Shown: positions 25,831 to 35,300 of the stretch, piece by piece | How the letters are laid out: every line of letters starts with the position of its first letter | How positions within the stretch are numbered: the first letter of the stretch is position 1 | Assembly (NCBI RefSeq): GCF_009189165.1 | Contig: NZ_CP045118.1 | Coordinates: 248,001-312,000, forward strand | Direction of reading: 5' to 3' | Source: Pseudomonas sp. SCB32 | Lineage (GTDB): Bacteria; Pseudomonadota; Gammaproteobacteria; Pseudomonadales; Pseudomonadaceae | Length of the DNA stretch: 64,000 nt | The notes under the pieces: generated by a model | What the model was told of the DNA's origin: nothing | Database searches by the model: none | Seen by the model: the letters and a program-made list of their open reading frames with translations, nothing else | Made by a program: the position numbers and the translations under genes

Positions 25831-28056
25831 TCAGAAGTCGGTGGTGACCGAGACGCCGAAGGTGCGCGGGTCGCCGAACATCAGGCCGGCAGTCTGGTAG
25901 CCGCCCGGCAGGGTGTGGTTGCGGTATTCCTTGTCGGTCAGGTTGTTCACGTAGGCGGTGACGCGGGTGGTTTCGCCCGGCAGTTCGTAGGTCACCCGCG
26001 CGTTGCCCAGGGTGTAGCCGCCGCTGCGCATGTTGGCGCTCTGGTCGTTGCTGAAGAAGTACTGGCGGCTGCGGGTGTCCCAGTCGGTGCCGAGGATCAC
26101 CGCGCCGCCGACGTTCAGCGGAATGCGGTAGTCGGCGCCGAGCACCGCCGAGACGTTGGGCGCGCGAACGAAACTGTTGCCGGAGTAGTCGTTGGGGCCG
26201 GAGGTGTAGTCAGTGAACTCGGTGTGCAGCAGGCCCAGGCCGAAATTGACGTGGAGGTTCTGCAACGGAATGGCTTCGAGCTCGAACTCTGCGCCGTAGG
26301 CCTCGCCCTGGGCGCCGTTGGCCAGGCGCGAGACGGTCTGGTTGTTCACCGCGGTGACGATGTTGAGCTGGATGTCCTCGTAGTCGTAATAGAACAGGCT
26401 GGCGTTGGCGTTCAGGCGGCCGTCCAGCCATTCCGACTTCAGGCCCAGCTCGTAGGAGGTGAGGTATTCCGGGTCCACCGTGGCGACGGTGGCCTGGCTG
26501 GTCACGCCGGTGTTGTAGCCGCCGGAGCGGAAGCCGCGGGCATAGCGGAAGTAGGCGCGGGCGTTGTTGGAGATGCGGTACTCCGGGGTCAGGTCCCAGC
26601 TGTAGTCGCTCCAGGTGTTGCTCTCGTCCTGGCTGGCGTTGGCGACCAGTTGCGAGAGGACGTTGTCCTGCTTCCACCAGTCGCCGTTGCCGAACACCGC
26701 GGGGCCGCGGTTCTGCAGGCGCAGCAGGTCGATGTCCTTGGTTTCGCGGGTCCAGCGCAGGCCGGCGGTGAGGCTGAAGTCGTCGGTGAAGTTGTAGGTG
26801 GTGCTGCCGAAGATGGCGTAGCTCTCGGTCTGCTGGTCGTAGCTGACGTTGTTGTAGTAGCGCGGGATGTACGGGTTGGTCAGCGCTGCGCTGGCGTTTT
26901 CCGCCTGCAGGTCCTCGTTGAAGTAGTGGAAGCCCAGCACCCAGTTCAGCCGGTCGGTGCGCGGCGAGGCCAGGCGAAACTCCTGGGAATACTGCTGGCT
27001 GTCGGCATAGCCGTAGCTGCGCTGCAGCTCCAGCGGGGTGTTGTCGCTGTCGGTCCAGCCGTCGCGGGTGAAGTGTTCGAAGGCGGTGATGGAGGTCAGC
27101 TCCAGGTCGCCCAGTTGCCAGACCAGGTTGAGGTTGCTGCCCAGTTGGTCGATCTCGGCCTGGTACTTGGCGTTGAAGTTGGCCTTGCCCAGTTTCGGGT
27201 CGATGGAATAGCCAAACTGGTTGGTGCCGTCCGGGCGGGTGCCGTAGCTGACGGTGTTGTAGCTGGCGGTGTCGTGGTAGTGGCGGGCGTGCAGGTTGAG
27301 GTTGGCGTCGAGGTTGTCGTTGACCCGCGCGGCGAACTGCAGGCGCACGGCGTCATCTTCCAGCGCGCCCTGGTCGTCGTTGTCGTTGATGTTCTCGGTG
27401 TAGCCGTCACGGCCCTGGTGATGGAAGGACAGGCGGCCGGCCAGCTTGTCGTCCACCAGCGCGTCGCTCACCGCGCCTTCGACGATGCGGTTGGCGTAGT
27501 TGCCCATGTCGACCTTGAAGTAGCCCTCGGGGCTGAAGGTCGGCTTGCGCGAGATGAAGTTGATCGCGCCGCCCGTGGTGTTCTTGCCCCACAGGGTGCC
27601 CTGCGGGCCGCGCAGCACTTCCACGCGCTCCTGGTCGAACAGCGGGAAGCCCGTGGCACTGATGTTGGCGATGTAGACGTCGTCGACATAGATGCCGATC
27701 GGGCTGACGGTGTTGGCGCCCTGATCGCCGGTGCCCAGGCCGCGAATCCACCAGCGCGGGCGGCCGTGGCCGTCGGTGGTGCCCGCCGAGGCGTTGGGCG
27801 TGTAGCGGGTCACTTCGTTGGCCGATTGCAGGGAGGCGTCGCGGATCTTCTCGCCGCTGAGCACGGTGATCGGCGCCGGCACGTCCTGCACCGACTCCTC
27901 GCGCTTCTGCGCGGTGACCACCACCTTGCCCAGGGTCGGCGCGGCGCTGCTGTCGTTGTTCTGCCGGGTATCGCTGTCGTCCGCCACGGCGCTCTGGCTG
28001 GCGAGTCCCCCCAGACTCAGGACGATGGCGAGGGAAAGGGTACTGCGTTTGAACAT
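25831..28056 (-). CDS. TonB-dependent outer membrane receptor
   Basis: 741 residues. A signal peptide (to about SAVA-DDSD) leads to a TonB-box-like stretch (TLGKVVVTAQKREES), a plug domain (VLRGPQGTLWGKNTTGGAINFIS) and a 22-strand barrel ending in aromatic Phe (GVSVTTDF). Its position with a sulfonate-type binding protein suggests uptake of an organosulfur compound (sulfate-ester receptors of the SftP type are a precedent), not iron. It has no Cys and only four Met in 741 residues, a sulfur-sparing composition. Confidence 0.9.
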   Translation of the reverse strand: MFKRSTLSLAIVLSLGGLASQSAVADDSDTRQNNDSSAAPTLGKVVVTAQKREESVQDVPAPITVLSGEKIRDASLQSANEVTRYTPNASAGTTDGHGRPRWWIRGLGTGDQGANTVSPIGIYVDDVYIANISATGFPLFDQERVEVLRGPQGTLWGKNTTGGAINFISRKPTFSPEGYFKVDMGNYANRIVEGAVSDALVDDKLAGRLSFHHQGRDGYTENINDNDDQGALEDDAVRLQFAARVNDNLDANLNLHARHYHDTASYNTVSYGTRPDGTNQFGYSIDPKLGKANFNAKYQAEIDQLGSNLNLVWQLGDLELTSITAFEHFTRDGWTDSDNTPLELQRSYGYADSQQYSQEFRLASPRTDRLNWVLGFHYFNEDLQAENASAALTNPYIPRYYNNVSYDQQTESYAIFGSTTYNFTDDFSLTAGLRWTRETKDIDLLRLQNRGPAVFGNGDWWKQDNVLSQLVANASQDESNTWSDYSWDLTPEYRISNNARAYFRYARGFRSGGYNTGVTSQATVATVDPEYLTSYELGLKSEWLDGRLNANASLFYYDYEDIQLNIVTAVNNQTVSRLANGAQGEAYGAEFELEAIPLQNLHVNFGLGLLHTEFTDYTSGPNDYSGNSFVRAPNVSAVLGADYRIPLNVGGAVILGTDWDTRSRQYFFSNDQSANMRSGGYTLGNARVTYELPGETTRVTAYVNNLTDKEYRNHTLPGGYQTAGLMFGDPRTFGVSVTTDF

Positions 28057-28407
28057 GGTGTCCCCAAGGGCGGCGAAAGGACGGCCGGCTCTGTGGTGCT
28101 CGGTCGTCGCCGCAAGGCATCAAGCTGTTATTGCGTTGCTCATGTGCTGGCTCACGCGTGATAAGGCCGGTTGGCTTGATGGGGACATCGCAACATCCGT
28201 ACCGCTTTGTGGGCTGATTGCAATGCATTGATATTAAAGGTGTTTTTATTTCTGCTGGCGCGGTGTTGCTGCTGGGGAAGCAGCCCGTGCTGGCCGGTCG
28301 CTGCCTGGGCAACAGTGCGGCAGCAGGTCATCCCGCTTTTGTCGAAAGGCCTCGGGAACGCCATCTGCCGCTGCTAAGCTGAAGCCTTGCAAGACCTGGA
28401 GATGGTG
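28057..28407. other. Divergent intergenic region
   Basis: 351 bases between the TonB receptor gene (leftward) and the phosphatase gene (rightward). The middle part (about 28,195-28,260) is AT-rich and probably holds the receptor promoter. No small gene or clear repeat was seen. Confidence 0.4.
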
Positions 28408-29145
28408 ATGAATACCCTCTTGCCGGAACGCCCCCTGCAACGCTTCGCGCGCAACCTGCGTGGCCGTGATTTCGTGGTCGGGGATGTGCATGGCCACTTC
28501 GAACTGCTTGAACGCCTGCTGAAGCGGGTGGCGTTCGATACCGTCGCTGACCGTCTGTTCGCCGCGGGTGACCTGGTGGACCGCGGACCCTATTCGGCGC
28601 GCGTGCTGGAGTGGCTGGAGCACCCCTGGTTCGCTTCGGTGCGCGGCAACCATGAGCAACTGGTGATCGACTCGGTGCTGGCCGGCGACGACCGCGACCT
28701 GCATTACCGCAATGGCGGCGTCTGGCTCTACGCGTTGCCGCAGGCGGAGCGCGAGCGCATCGCCCGGCGCCTGCAACGCCTGCCGCTGGCCATCGAGGTG
28801 GAAATCGCGACGGGCCGCCGCATTGGCATCATCCACGCCGAAGCGCCGATCTCGTCGGCCTTCCCGGACTGGGACAGCGGCATGGCGGCGTTGGCCGGAG
28901 AGCTGGGCAGCGCCGCCCGACGCAACGCGGCGGCAATGGCGATGTGGGCGCGCACCCGTGTCGAGGATGAGGACGATACGCAAGTGCCTGGCCTTGAGCG
29001 TCTGTATGTCGGCCATACGGCGCAGAGCCGGGTGCGCCGACTGGGTAACACGCACTACATCGACACCGGTAGCGGCTACGCCGACGGTGCCCTGAGCCTG
29101 GTGGACCTGCACAGCGGGGCGGTGGAAGCGGCGACCGCGCGCTGA
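28408..29145 (+). CDS. Serine/threonine protein phosphatase, PrpA/lambda-phosphatase type
   Basis: 245 residues. The metallophosphatase motifs are present in order: GDVHGH, GDLVDRGP, RGNHE and a late H (IIHAEAP and VGHT). This is the short bacterial PPP type related to lambda phosphatase and E. coli PrpA/PrpB. The ATG at 28408 was chosen because GGAG sits 6 bases before it; the ATG at 28402 is too close. Physiological substrate unknown. Confidence 0.85.
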   Translation: MNTLLPERPLQRFARNLRGRDFVVGDVHGHFELLERLLKRVAFDTVADRLFAAGDLVDRGPYSARVLEWLEHPWFASVRGNHEQLVIDSVLAGDDRDLHYRNGGVWLYALPQAERERIARRLQRLPLAIEVEIATGRRIGIIHAEAPISSAFPDWDSGMAALAGELGSAARRNAAAMAMWARTRVEDEDDTQVPGLERLYVGHTAQSRVRRLGNTHYIDTGSGYADGALSLVDLHSGAVEAATAR

Positions 29146-29163
29146 GCAGCCGCCGGTGTTCGC

Positions 29164-29598
29164 TTACTCGCCGCGGATGTATTGCTCCAGCTGGCGGATC
29201 AGGTCGGCCTGCTCGGCGATGGACGCCTTTACCAGGTCGCCGATCGACAGCAGACCCAGCAGCTCGCCGTTCTCCACCACCGGCAGGTGGCGCAGGTGGC
29301 GTTCGGTCATGATGCTCATGCACTTGTCGATGTTCAGGTGGGTGTCCACGGTGATCACCGGCGCGGTCATCACGGTGCGGACCTGCGTGTCCTCCGAGCT
29401 GCGACCCTTGAGCGCCAGGCGCCGGGCGTAGTCGCGCTCGCTGAAGAAACCGACCACCTGGTTGGCCTCCACCACCGGCAAGCCGCCGAGGTTCTTGTCC
29501 GCCATCAGGCGCAATGCATCGATCACCAGCGCGTCCGGGCCAATGGTGTAAACCTGCTGGTCCGCCTTGGCGTTCAACAGCTGAGCCACATTCTTCAT
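29164..29598 (-). CDS. CBS-domain-pair protein
   Basis: 144 residues consisting almost entirely of two CBS domains (about 10-65 and 75-130: LGGLPVVEANQVVGFFSERDYAR and LRHLPVVENGELLGLLSIGDLV). CBS pairs bind adenosyl ligands such as AMP or SAM and regulate partners; none is fused here. It starts behind AGGGGGCAGG. It converges on the phosphatase gene 18 bases away. Confidence 0.85.
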   Translation of the reverse strand: MKNVAQLLNAKADQQVYTIGPDALVIDALRLMADKNLGGLPVVEANQVVGFFSERDYARRLALKGRSSEDTQVRTVMTAPVITVDTHLNIDKCMSIMTERHLRHLPVVENGELLGLLSIGDLVKASIAEQADLIRQLEQYIRGE

Positions 29599-29765
29599 TC
29601 CTGCCCCCTTTCGTCGTCTCGTAGCGCGTTGCCCGAGGTTCAATAGAGAATCGTGGACAGATGCCGATCCGGCAAGGTCGGAAAGCGGCGCCGACTGCAA
29701 TGAAAACGTCATGCACCGGCACGGCGATTTATACTGTCTCCCCACTCCTGCTTTGCTAATCGGCC

Positions 29766-29945
29766 ATGACTGACGAAGACCGCGACCTTCCCGAGCCCGA
29801 ACACGACCACCTGCTCGATCTCGACGACGACCTCGACAGCCTGCTGGACGCGGACGCGGCGTATTTCGACGACCATCCGGAAGATGATGAGCCGGAGGAA
29901 TACCACTCGGGCCTGGACGACGAGGACGATTGGCTGGAAGACTGA
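29766..29945 (+). CDS. Small, extremely acidic protein
   Basis: 59 codons, ATG to TGA. More than half of the residues are Asp or Glu (for example DLDDDLDSLLDADAAYFDD and GLDDEDDWLED), and there is only one basic residue besides His. Codon use is GC-rich in the third position like its neighbours, which supports coding. No strong ribosome site is seen. Function not recognised; an acidic mimic of nucleic acid or a chaperone-like peptide is possible. Confidence 0.6.
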   Translation: MTDEDRDLPEPEHDHLLDLDDDLDSLLDADAAYFDDHPEDDEPEEYHSGLDDEDDWLED

Positions 29946-30010
29946 TTCCAGACGGTTTCTTTGCATCGTGAAGTGCTGGCAGAATGCCCCCGACTATAAG
30001 AGGGATCACC

Positions 30011-30742
30011 ATGCGCTACCTCCCCATCGTCCTGAGCCTTGCCTTGCTGGGCGGCTGCTCCTCCTCGGTCCGCACTGACGAGCGCGGCGCCCCCATCTCC
30101 CTGTACCGTGATACACGGCATAACCTGGTGGTGAACTTCCAGCCCGATGCCCAGGTGGCGGCCAACCCGCGCTGGCGTCTGCTCATGAATGGCTGGCGCG
30201 AGGCGCTGCGTGAAGAGGCGAGCTCGGCTGACTATCAGTTCTCGGTACAGGACGGCGAACCGCGCGCCACGGAAACTCTGTCCACTCTGGTGGTGATCGA
30301 GGTCGGCGCCGGCCACAGCGCCAACAACCGTCCGCGCGCCGAAGAGGGCGAATGGGTCACCTCCACCGTGCGCTACCACGACGGATTGACCGGCCAGCTG
30401 CTCGCCTCGCGCCGCTACGACAGCCAGGCGCAAGCCAGCGGCGATCTGTTCGCCGCGATGGGCTCCTCGCAGCTCGATGCGGTGTCCGAGCAGATCGTCG
30501 AGGAAATCACCGGCGCCCTGCTGGTCGCCCGTCCTTCCCGACCGCTGCCGTTGCCCACGACGCCCGCCGCGCCGGTCTCGCCGCCACAGAGCGTGCCCGC
30601 TCCCGCCGCTCCCACGGCGATCGAAACCGTCGCCCACGCGACCCCGCCGCGGAGTCAGGAGCAGCAGCTCTTCGAATTACAGCAGCGCAACCTGCCTTAC
30701 GAGCAGTATCGGGACGAGTACCGGCGGATCATGGGGCACTGA
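30011..30742 (+). CDS. Predicted outer membrane lipoprotein with C-terminal SHOCT-like motif
   Basis: 243 residues. A lipobox (LALLGGC, Cys19) follows a short hydrophobic signal; the ATG at 30011 gives the proper signal length. A central beta-rich domain (about 35-165) is followed by a Pro/Ala-rich linker and a final helix (EQQLFELQQRNLPYEQYRDEY) similar to SHOCT tails. Function not known. Confidence 0.75.
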   Translation: MRYLPIVLSLALLGGCSSSVRTDERGAPISLYRDTRHNLVVNFQPDAQVAANPRWRLLMNGWREALREEASSADYQFSVQDGEPRATETLSTLVVIEVGAGHSANNRPRAEEGEWVTSTVRYHDGLTGQLLASRRYDSQAQASGDLFAAMGSSQLDAVSEQIVEEITGALLVARPSRPLPLPTTPAAPVSPPQSVPAPAAPTAIETVAHATPPRSQEQQLFELQQRNLPYEQYRDEYRRIMGH

Positions 30743-30745
30743 CGG

Positions 30746-31342
30746 CTACCAGAACCAGCCGCCGGTCGACAGCTCCTGTTCGCAGCTCTTGTACTGGGTG
30801 CTGTACAGCGAGGCGCGCGCCTGGACCTTCTGCGACACCTTCTTCAGCCAGGGCTTGGCGTCGTAGCTACGCTGGCGATAGCCGCCCCAACCCTCGTGGT
30901 AGTTCAGGTACTGGCCATAGGCGTCCCATTTGGAGACACGGTTAACGCTGGCGGTCTTCTGCATGTACCAGCCCATGAAGTCCAGCGCGTCGGCGAAGTC
31001 ATCGCGGTCGGCGCCCCAGTCCCCGGCATCCTTCTTGTAGTCCGCCCACGTCTCGTCCTTGGCCTGGGCGTAGCCATAGGCTGAACTGACCCGGCCCCAA
31101 GGGATGAAACCGAGGAAGTAGTAGCGAGGCGGCAGGGCGTCGTGCTTGAAGGACGACTCCTGGTACATCATCGCCATCGGCACCTGGATCGGCGCGCCCC
31201 AGCGCTTCTGCATCTTCAGCGCCGCTTCGTGCCATTCAGGCTTTTCGCGAAAGATCTCGCAGAGGTTTTCGGGATTCGCGGGAGGCTTGGTGGCGCAACC
31301 GGCAAGGGCCAGGAGCAGGGCTGGCATCGAGAGCCGAAGCAT
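30746..31342 (-). CDS. Lytic transglycosylase-like (SLT) lipoprotein
   Basis: 198 residues with a lipobox (LALAGC, Cys15). MMYQESSFKHDALPP carries the catalytic Glu of SLT-type enzymes, and SSAYGYAQAKDETW is the downstream G-x-x-Q-like motif. A WYMQKTASVNRVSKWDAYGQYLNYHEGWGG-type region follows near 130-160. It probably cuts peptidoglycan in the outer membrane periplasmic face. Its upstream side is the left end of the integrated element. Confidence 0.8.
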   Translation of the reverse strand: MLRLSMPALLLALAGCATKPPANPENLCEIFREKPEWHEAALKMQKRWGAPIQVPMAMMYQESSFKHDALPPRYYFLGFIPWGRVSSAYGYAQAKDETWADYKKDAGDWGADRDDFADALDFMGWYMQKTASVNRVSKWDAYGQYLNYHEGWGGYRQRSYDAKPWLKKVSQKVQARASLYSTQYKSCEQELSTGGWFW

Positions 31343-31463
31343 TGGCGGTTTATCCTTTTCGCGCGCGATGGCAGCAGGCTTATACAGCCTTTGGGGGCGG
31401 AGATGAATCGTATGGAGTCGAGGGACGCGCCGCGAAGCACAAGTCTGCACAGCCAGAAACAGG

Positions 31464-31544
31464 AAAGCCCGCACAGGGCGGGCTTTTCAGGTGGTTTCGC
31501 AGACTGCTTGAGACAGCTCGAAACAGGTAGATGGCCCAGGCGGG
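31464..31544. repeat. Left attachment repeat (att) with tRNA-like remnant
   Basis: AAAGCCCGCACAGGGCGGGCTT at 31464-31485 and GAAACAGGTAGATGGC at 31520-31535 are exact copies of 44229-44250 and 44285-44300. The stretch between is about 70 percent identical with no gaps. After the GATGGC the left copy lacks three bases (GCA) and then continues CCAGGCGGG before decaying, so it holds a degraded tRNA 3' end. The hairpin is also the original host terminator. Confidence 0.8.
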
Positions 31545-31603
31545 CCTCTAACCTGTTCTGTATGTAATTGATATATTTGATATTTTTACTTTTATGAAAT
31601 TTC

Positions 31604-31624
31604 TGGTGTACATGCTGGTGTACA
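31604..31624. promoter_or_regulatory. Integrase arm-type sites, left end
   Basis: Two direct copies of TGGTGTACA start at 31604 and 31616, 12 bases apart. The same pair with the same 12-base spacing occurs inside the right end (44161 and 44173). Paired sites inside both attachment ends are the layout of arm sites for tyrosine integrases. Confidence 0.6.
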
Positions 31625-31981
31625 CGGTGCGCGCTGCTGGCCTCGATATCGACCAGTTTCTGTCTAGATTTCGGGCATAGCCGACTTCCCTCGGAAACCC
31701 CCCACCCACCCATTTTTCCCGCCGTTGTAAACGGAGTTCCTAACGTCGTTCGAGGCTTATAGGGATCGGGAGTTTTTGACTCCCCCCCTATATGAAATTT
31801 CGGCGAGCGGATCGATGTGCCTCCCTAGGTCGTTCGGACAAGAGTAGCCGCCAAGGATTGGACACCCCCCTGTCTACTGATATCTACAACGCCTCAGAGC
31901 ACCATGCATAGACTTCCATCGCTGTTGGCATCCCCCTCTAGCGGGGCGGGGGGAGGCGACTCCATATCTGTCAAAGCTTCT

Positions 31982-32103
31982 GTGTTCTTGGTGTTCTTGG
32001 TGTTCTGCAACGACCGAGAGTCAGTAGTAGCGCCGCTTTCAGCGGTGGAACACAATGGTGGTGAAGGTGGAACACAATGTGTACGGAGCACCAATGGTGT
32101 TCC
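31982..32103. repeat. Iteron cluster, left end of the element
   Basis: Three tandem 9-base units GTGTTCTTG/GTGTTCTTG/GTGTTCTGC (31982-32008) are followed by two copies of GGTGGAACACAATG (32044 and 32066) and GGTGTTCC (32096). The core GGTGTTC(C/T) or its complement recurs at the other end (42670-42866). In P4 the alpha replication protein binds short iterons at ori and crr; this is the likely analogue. The rest of 31545-32308 holds an AT-rich stretch and a GGGAGT-TTTTG-ACTCCC hairpin but no gene. Confidence 0.65.
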
Positions 32104-32308
32104 CAGTTCGTGATTGCATTGCGCTTGACCTAAGAGTTGCTTCCCTCATGACCAATGAGTGTTGAGCGCACTTGAATATGATTGGCCGGTCCACGTCGAG
32201 GCCAGACAGCCACAGGCGAAAAGGCCAATTTCGTACGTGTAGGGCACGGACTTCATCTGCAGTTTTTGGAAGGGCGCAAGGAAATCACACTACATGGAGC
32301 GGAAATAG

Positions 32309-35300
32309 ATGAGCGCAACCAATCCGGCAATGAAAATGCCCGAGCTGTTAGTATTCGCCAGGTCGCTCACTGCTGGTTTTGTCGCAGCGGAAATTTTCCG
32401 CACGGCGTTCTATCTGGGCGCGAACTTCGCTCCGACCTTGTCCGATACAGACCTCTGGTTAAGGTTTGGTGGGATACTGGTCACATTGCTCGTGTGTTTT
32501 GCCTACGCATTCAAGCGGGATGCGCATGTCGCAGCTGCACGAATGGCCCGCAGCCTGCGTCTAGACCTGCTATTCGCGATTGGCATCGGTATTTGGACAA
32601 ACGAGCTGGCCTCGCCTTGGCTGGATAAAGTCCATACAGCACTGAGGGGCGCTGATCCAAATTGGGCGCCTGCAATCTTCCTGCTGCTCTTTGCCGTGCT
32701 GCTATCGCCGCTGATTCAACAGTATTGGCCTAGATCTCAAAAAGACGTACCGCAGCTGTACTTCATTGCTGATGAGGAAATCAGCGGCGAGGAAGAGGAC
32801 CTGTTAGCGAGCGGAGCACAGGCCAAATCGTTCGCGGAGACTGTTCTTGCAAGCGGTGCACACCCGGGACTCGTCTTTGGGATAGATGGGCCGTGGGGGG
32901 TTGGCAAAACAAGCTTCATCAATCTCGCTGAACGCTACTGGGCATGCGCGGAAGACAAAGCCATCGTTTGTAGATTTGAGCCTCTTCGATATGCATCAGA
33001 ACCTGATCTTGCGGATCGCTTGATTCGCGACTTGTCTGCCGCGATTCAACGGAAGGTCTTCGCTCCAGAGTTTCGGCCTGCAGCATCCCGGTACTCCCGG
33101 TTAATAAAGGGAAAAGCCGATGTGTCGTTCCTTGGCTTCAAGCTTTCCCTAGAGCCCTCGCAGGAAACTGTTGATGAACTGCTAGATGATATTGACGAGG
33201 TACTTAGGCGCATCGGTCGGCGCGTAATAATCGTCATTGACGACCTTGACCGCTTGGATGCGAAGACAACAAACAATGTGCTGTTCGCAACGAGGCAGAC
33301 GTTCAAGCTTTCACAGGCCACCTATGTCCTTTGCTATGACACGGAGGTCCTTGTTGCAGGCCACGATGAAGGTTCAAGAGCGAGGGAATTCCTAGAAAAA
33401 TTTGTGACGGTTAAATTGAACTTATTTGTTGACAGCTCCAGTATTCGGGACTTCCTGCGGCGGGACTGGCAGCGTGCGGAGAATCAGTTGGGTTCGATTC
33501 CTTCCGATACCATGTTGAAGCTTGGTGCTGTTCTCAATGAGCTGTCGGACATCCTCGACGGGAGCTTAGCTGCAAACTACCTACCCCTGGTGGGGGACCT
33601 GCGCAAAGTGAAACGCTTTGTCAATTCCATGCTACTTATGCAAATCGAGCGGAGCGATCTAGGTCGGACGGATTTTAGTAAGCGAGATCTTATCAATCTC
33701 ATGCTTTTGAATTTGAACTACCCGGGCTTGTTTAGGCGAATCTACGCGGAAGAAACCGAGGGGCGTAGTGGGGTCTTCTCGATTCGACGGGAGTACGGAG
33801 AGCAAGAGTTCAAGAACTCGACCGAATTCACGGGGGTCATGCAGGCCCACAAGGGGGCAGCAGGATTCTTGCTGGGGCAACTCTTTGACGTCATGAGCCT
33901 TGAGCTCAACGAGCGACACGGCATCGACGAGGCTGATCTTAGATCGCGCGCGTGCTTCAACCATGATGGCTTCAGGAATCTGGAGGCGTATCTCAAGCTC
34001 ATTGTGCGATTCGCGACGCCCGAACCCCAAAATACATTTGTGCTGTATCAGAAGGCTGTGGAGCGTGTACAGAAGGGGGTGCCTATTGTCTCAGTATTGA
34101 CGTCGTCTGAGTTTCTCCTGGAGCAAGGGGAGCACTCGCATGATCAGTTCTGGAGGGTGCTGGTAAATCAGTCTTATGGTCTCACTCGTGCGGTCGCCGA
34201 AGACGCTATAAATACGCTTGTGAGCTATCTGCCGCGCTATTCGATGATTGCAAATGAAGATCGGGGACTGCGACAAAGGTCGATCTATTCGCTCTTGCGG
34301 CTTCTAGATCGTGCTGGGTGGGGAAGAACTGACGGGCGCCGCGTTACGAACTCTCCGGAGAATATTGTAGAGATCGCACGTAGGATATTTGGTGAGGGCG
34401 AATATAAGGGTAAGGGACTTATTCAGCGTCTTGCCAATAGCGAGCGTGGCGTACTCGGATGGAATGACCTGTTGATGTTCCGGCTCAACTGCTCCGCAGA
34501 TCGTCAGGGACAACTGCATAATTTGCATTCAGCCCTCATCCTTCATGAGGACGCAAATGCTGCGACAACCGGGGTGGTCAGTAATCTTGCATTGATGGGC
34601 ATGCGGAGAATTTCTCAAGAAATATTCGCACTTTTCCGAAAGGTCTACATTGAATCAGGGCGAAATTTTTATTCAGAAGTTGACGATGTTCCATTTGAAG
34701 CATTTCTTGGTGACGGCTCCTCTAATTTAGGTAACTACATTTTAGCTGGCCAACAGCTTGAGCAAGGCTCCGCGTCTCTTGGTGAACGCGTTTCTGTGGT
34801 GCGCTCGATTGTAAAGTCTTTCGTCATTTATCAACTGAGCAACTCGCTGCCGCCAAATGGGGCTGGGCCGGGCTGTGGGCATTACGACGAGAGTGGAGTG
34901 GGCGATAGTGGCGGTATAGCCAGATTGATGAACAAGTACGTATTTGGCGTTTGTTTTAACCCTGCTCTCCATCCTGATAACGCACTCCACTTCCTTGACT
35001 ACTGTCTGTCGAAACTGAGTAGCTCCTTCTTTTCTGGTCTAGACGAGGAAGGTTACTTTGCCACCAAGGCTGAACTTCCTGGTGGTCTTGATCCGATGGA
35101 AATGGGGCGCTATTGGGGGGTACATCAGAAGCAAATCCGCCAACGAGTTCTGCTCGTCGAAGAAAGACAGGTAGTTACGTCCGGCTACATAGCTACATAT
35201 GCCGGGGATTTGGAAGGTGTTTTCACCGTGCTTGATGAACTAGCTGCCGAGGCTGCAACGGCACAGGAGCGGCACGAGGACCTTCCTATTGCTCGACTTG

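Noticed and set aside
31982..32103. CRISPR array at the left end of the element
   Set aside because: Units are 9-14 bases, tandem or irregularly spaced, without spacers of uniform length; they behave as iterons.
32182..32628. 148-residue frame overlapping the start of the KAP gene
   Set aside because: Overlaps the well-supported KAP frame for over 300 bases and has no family features.
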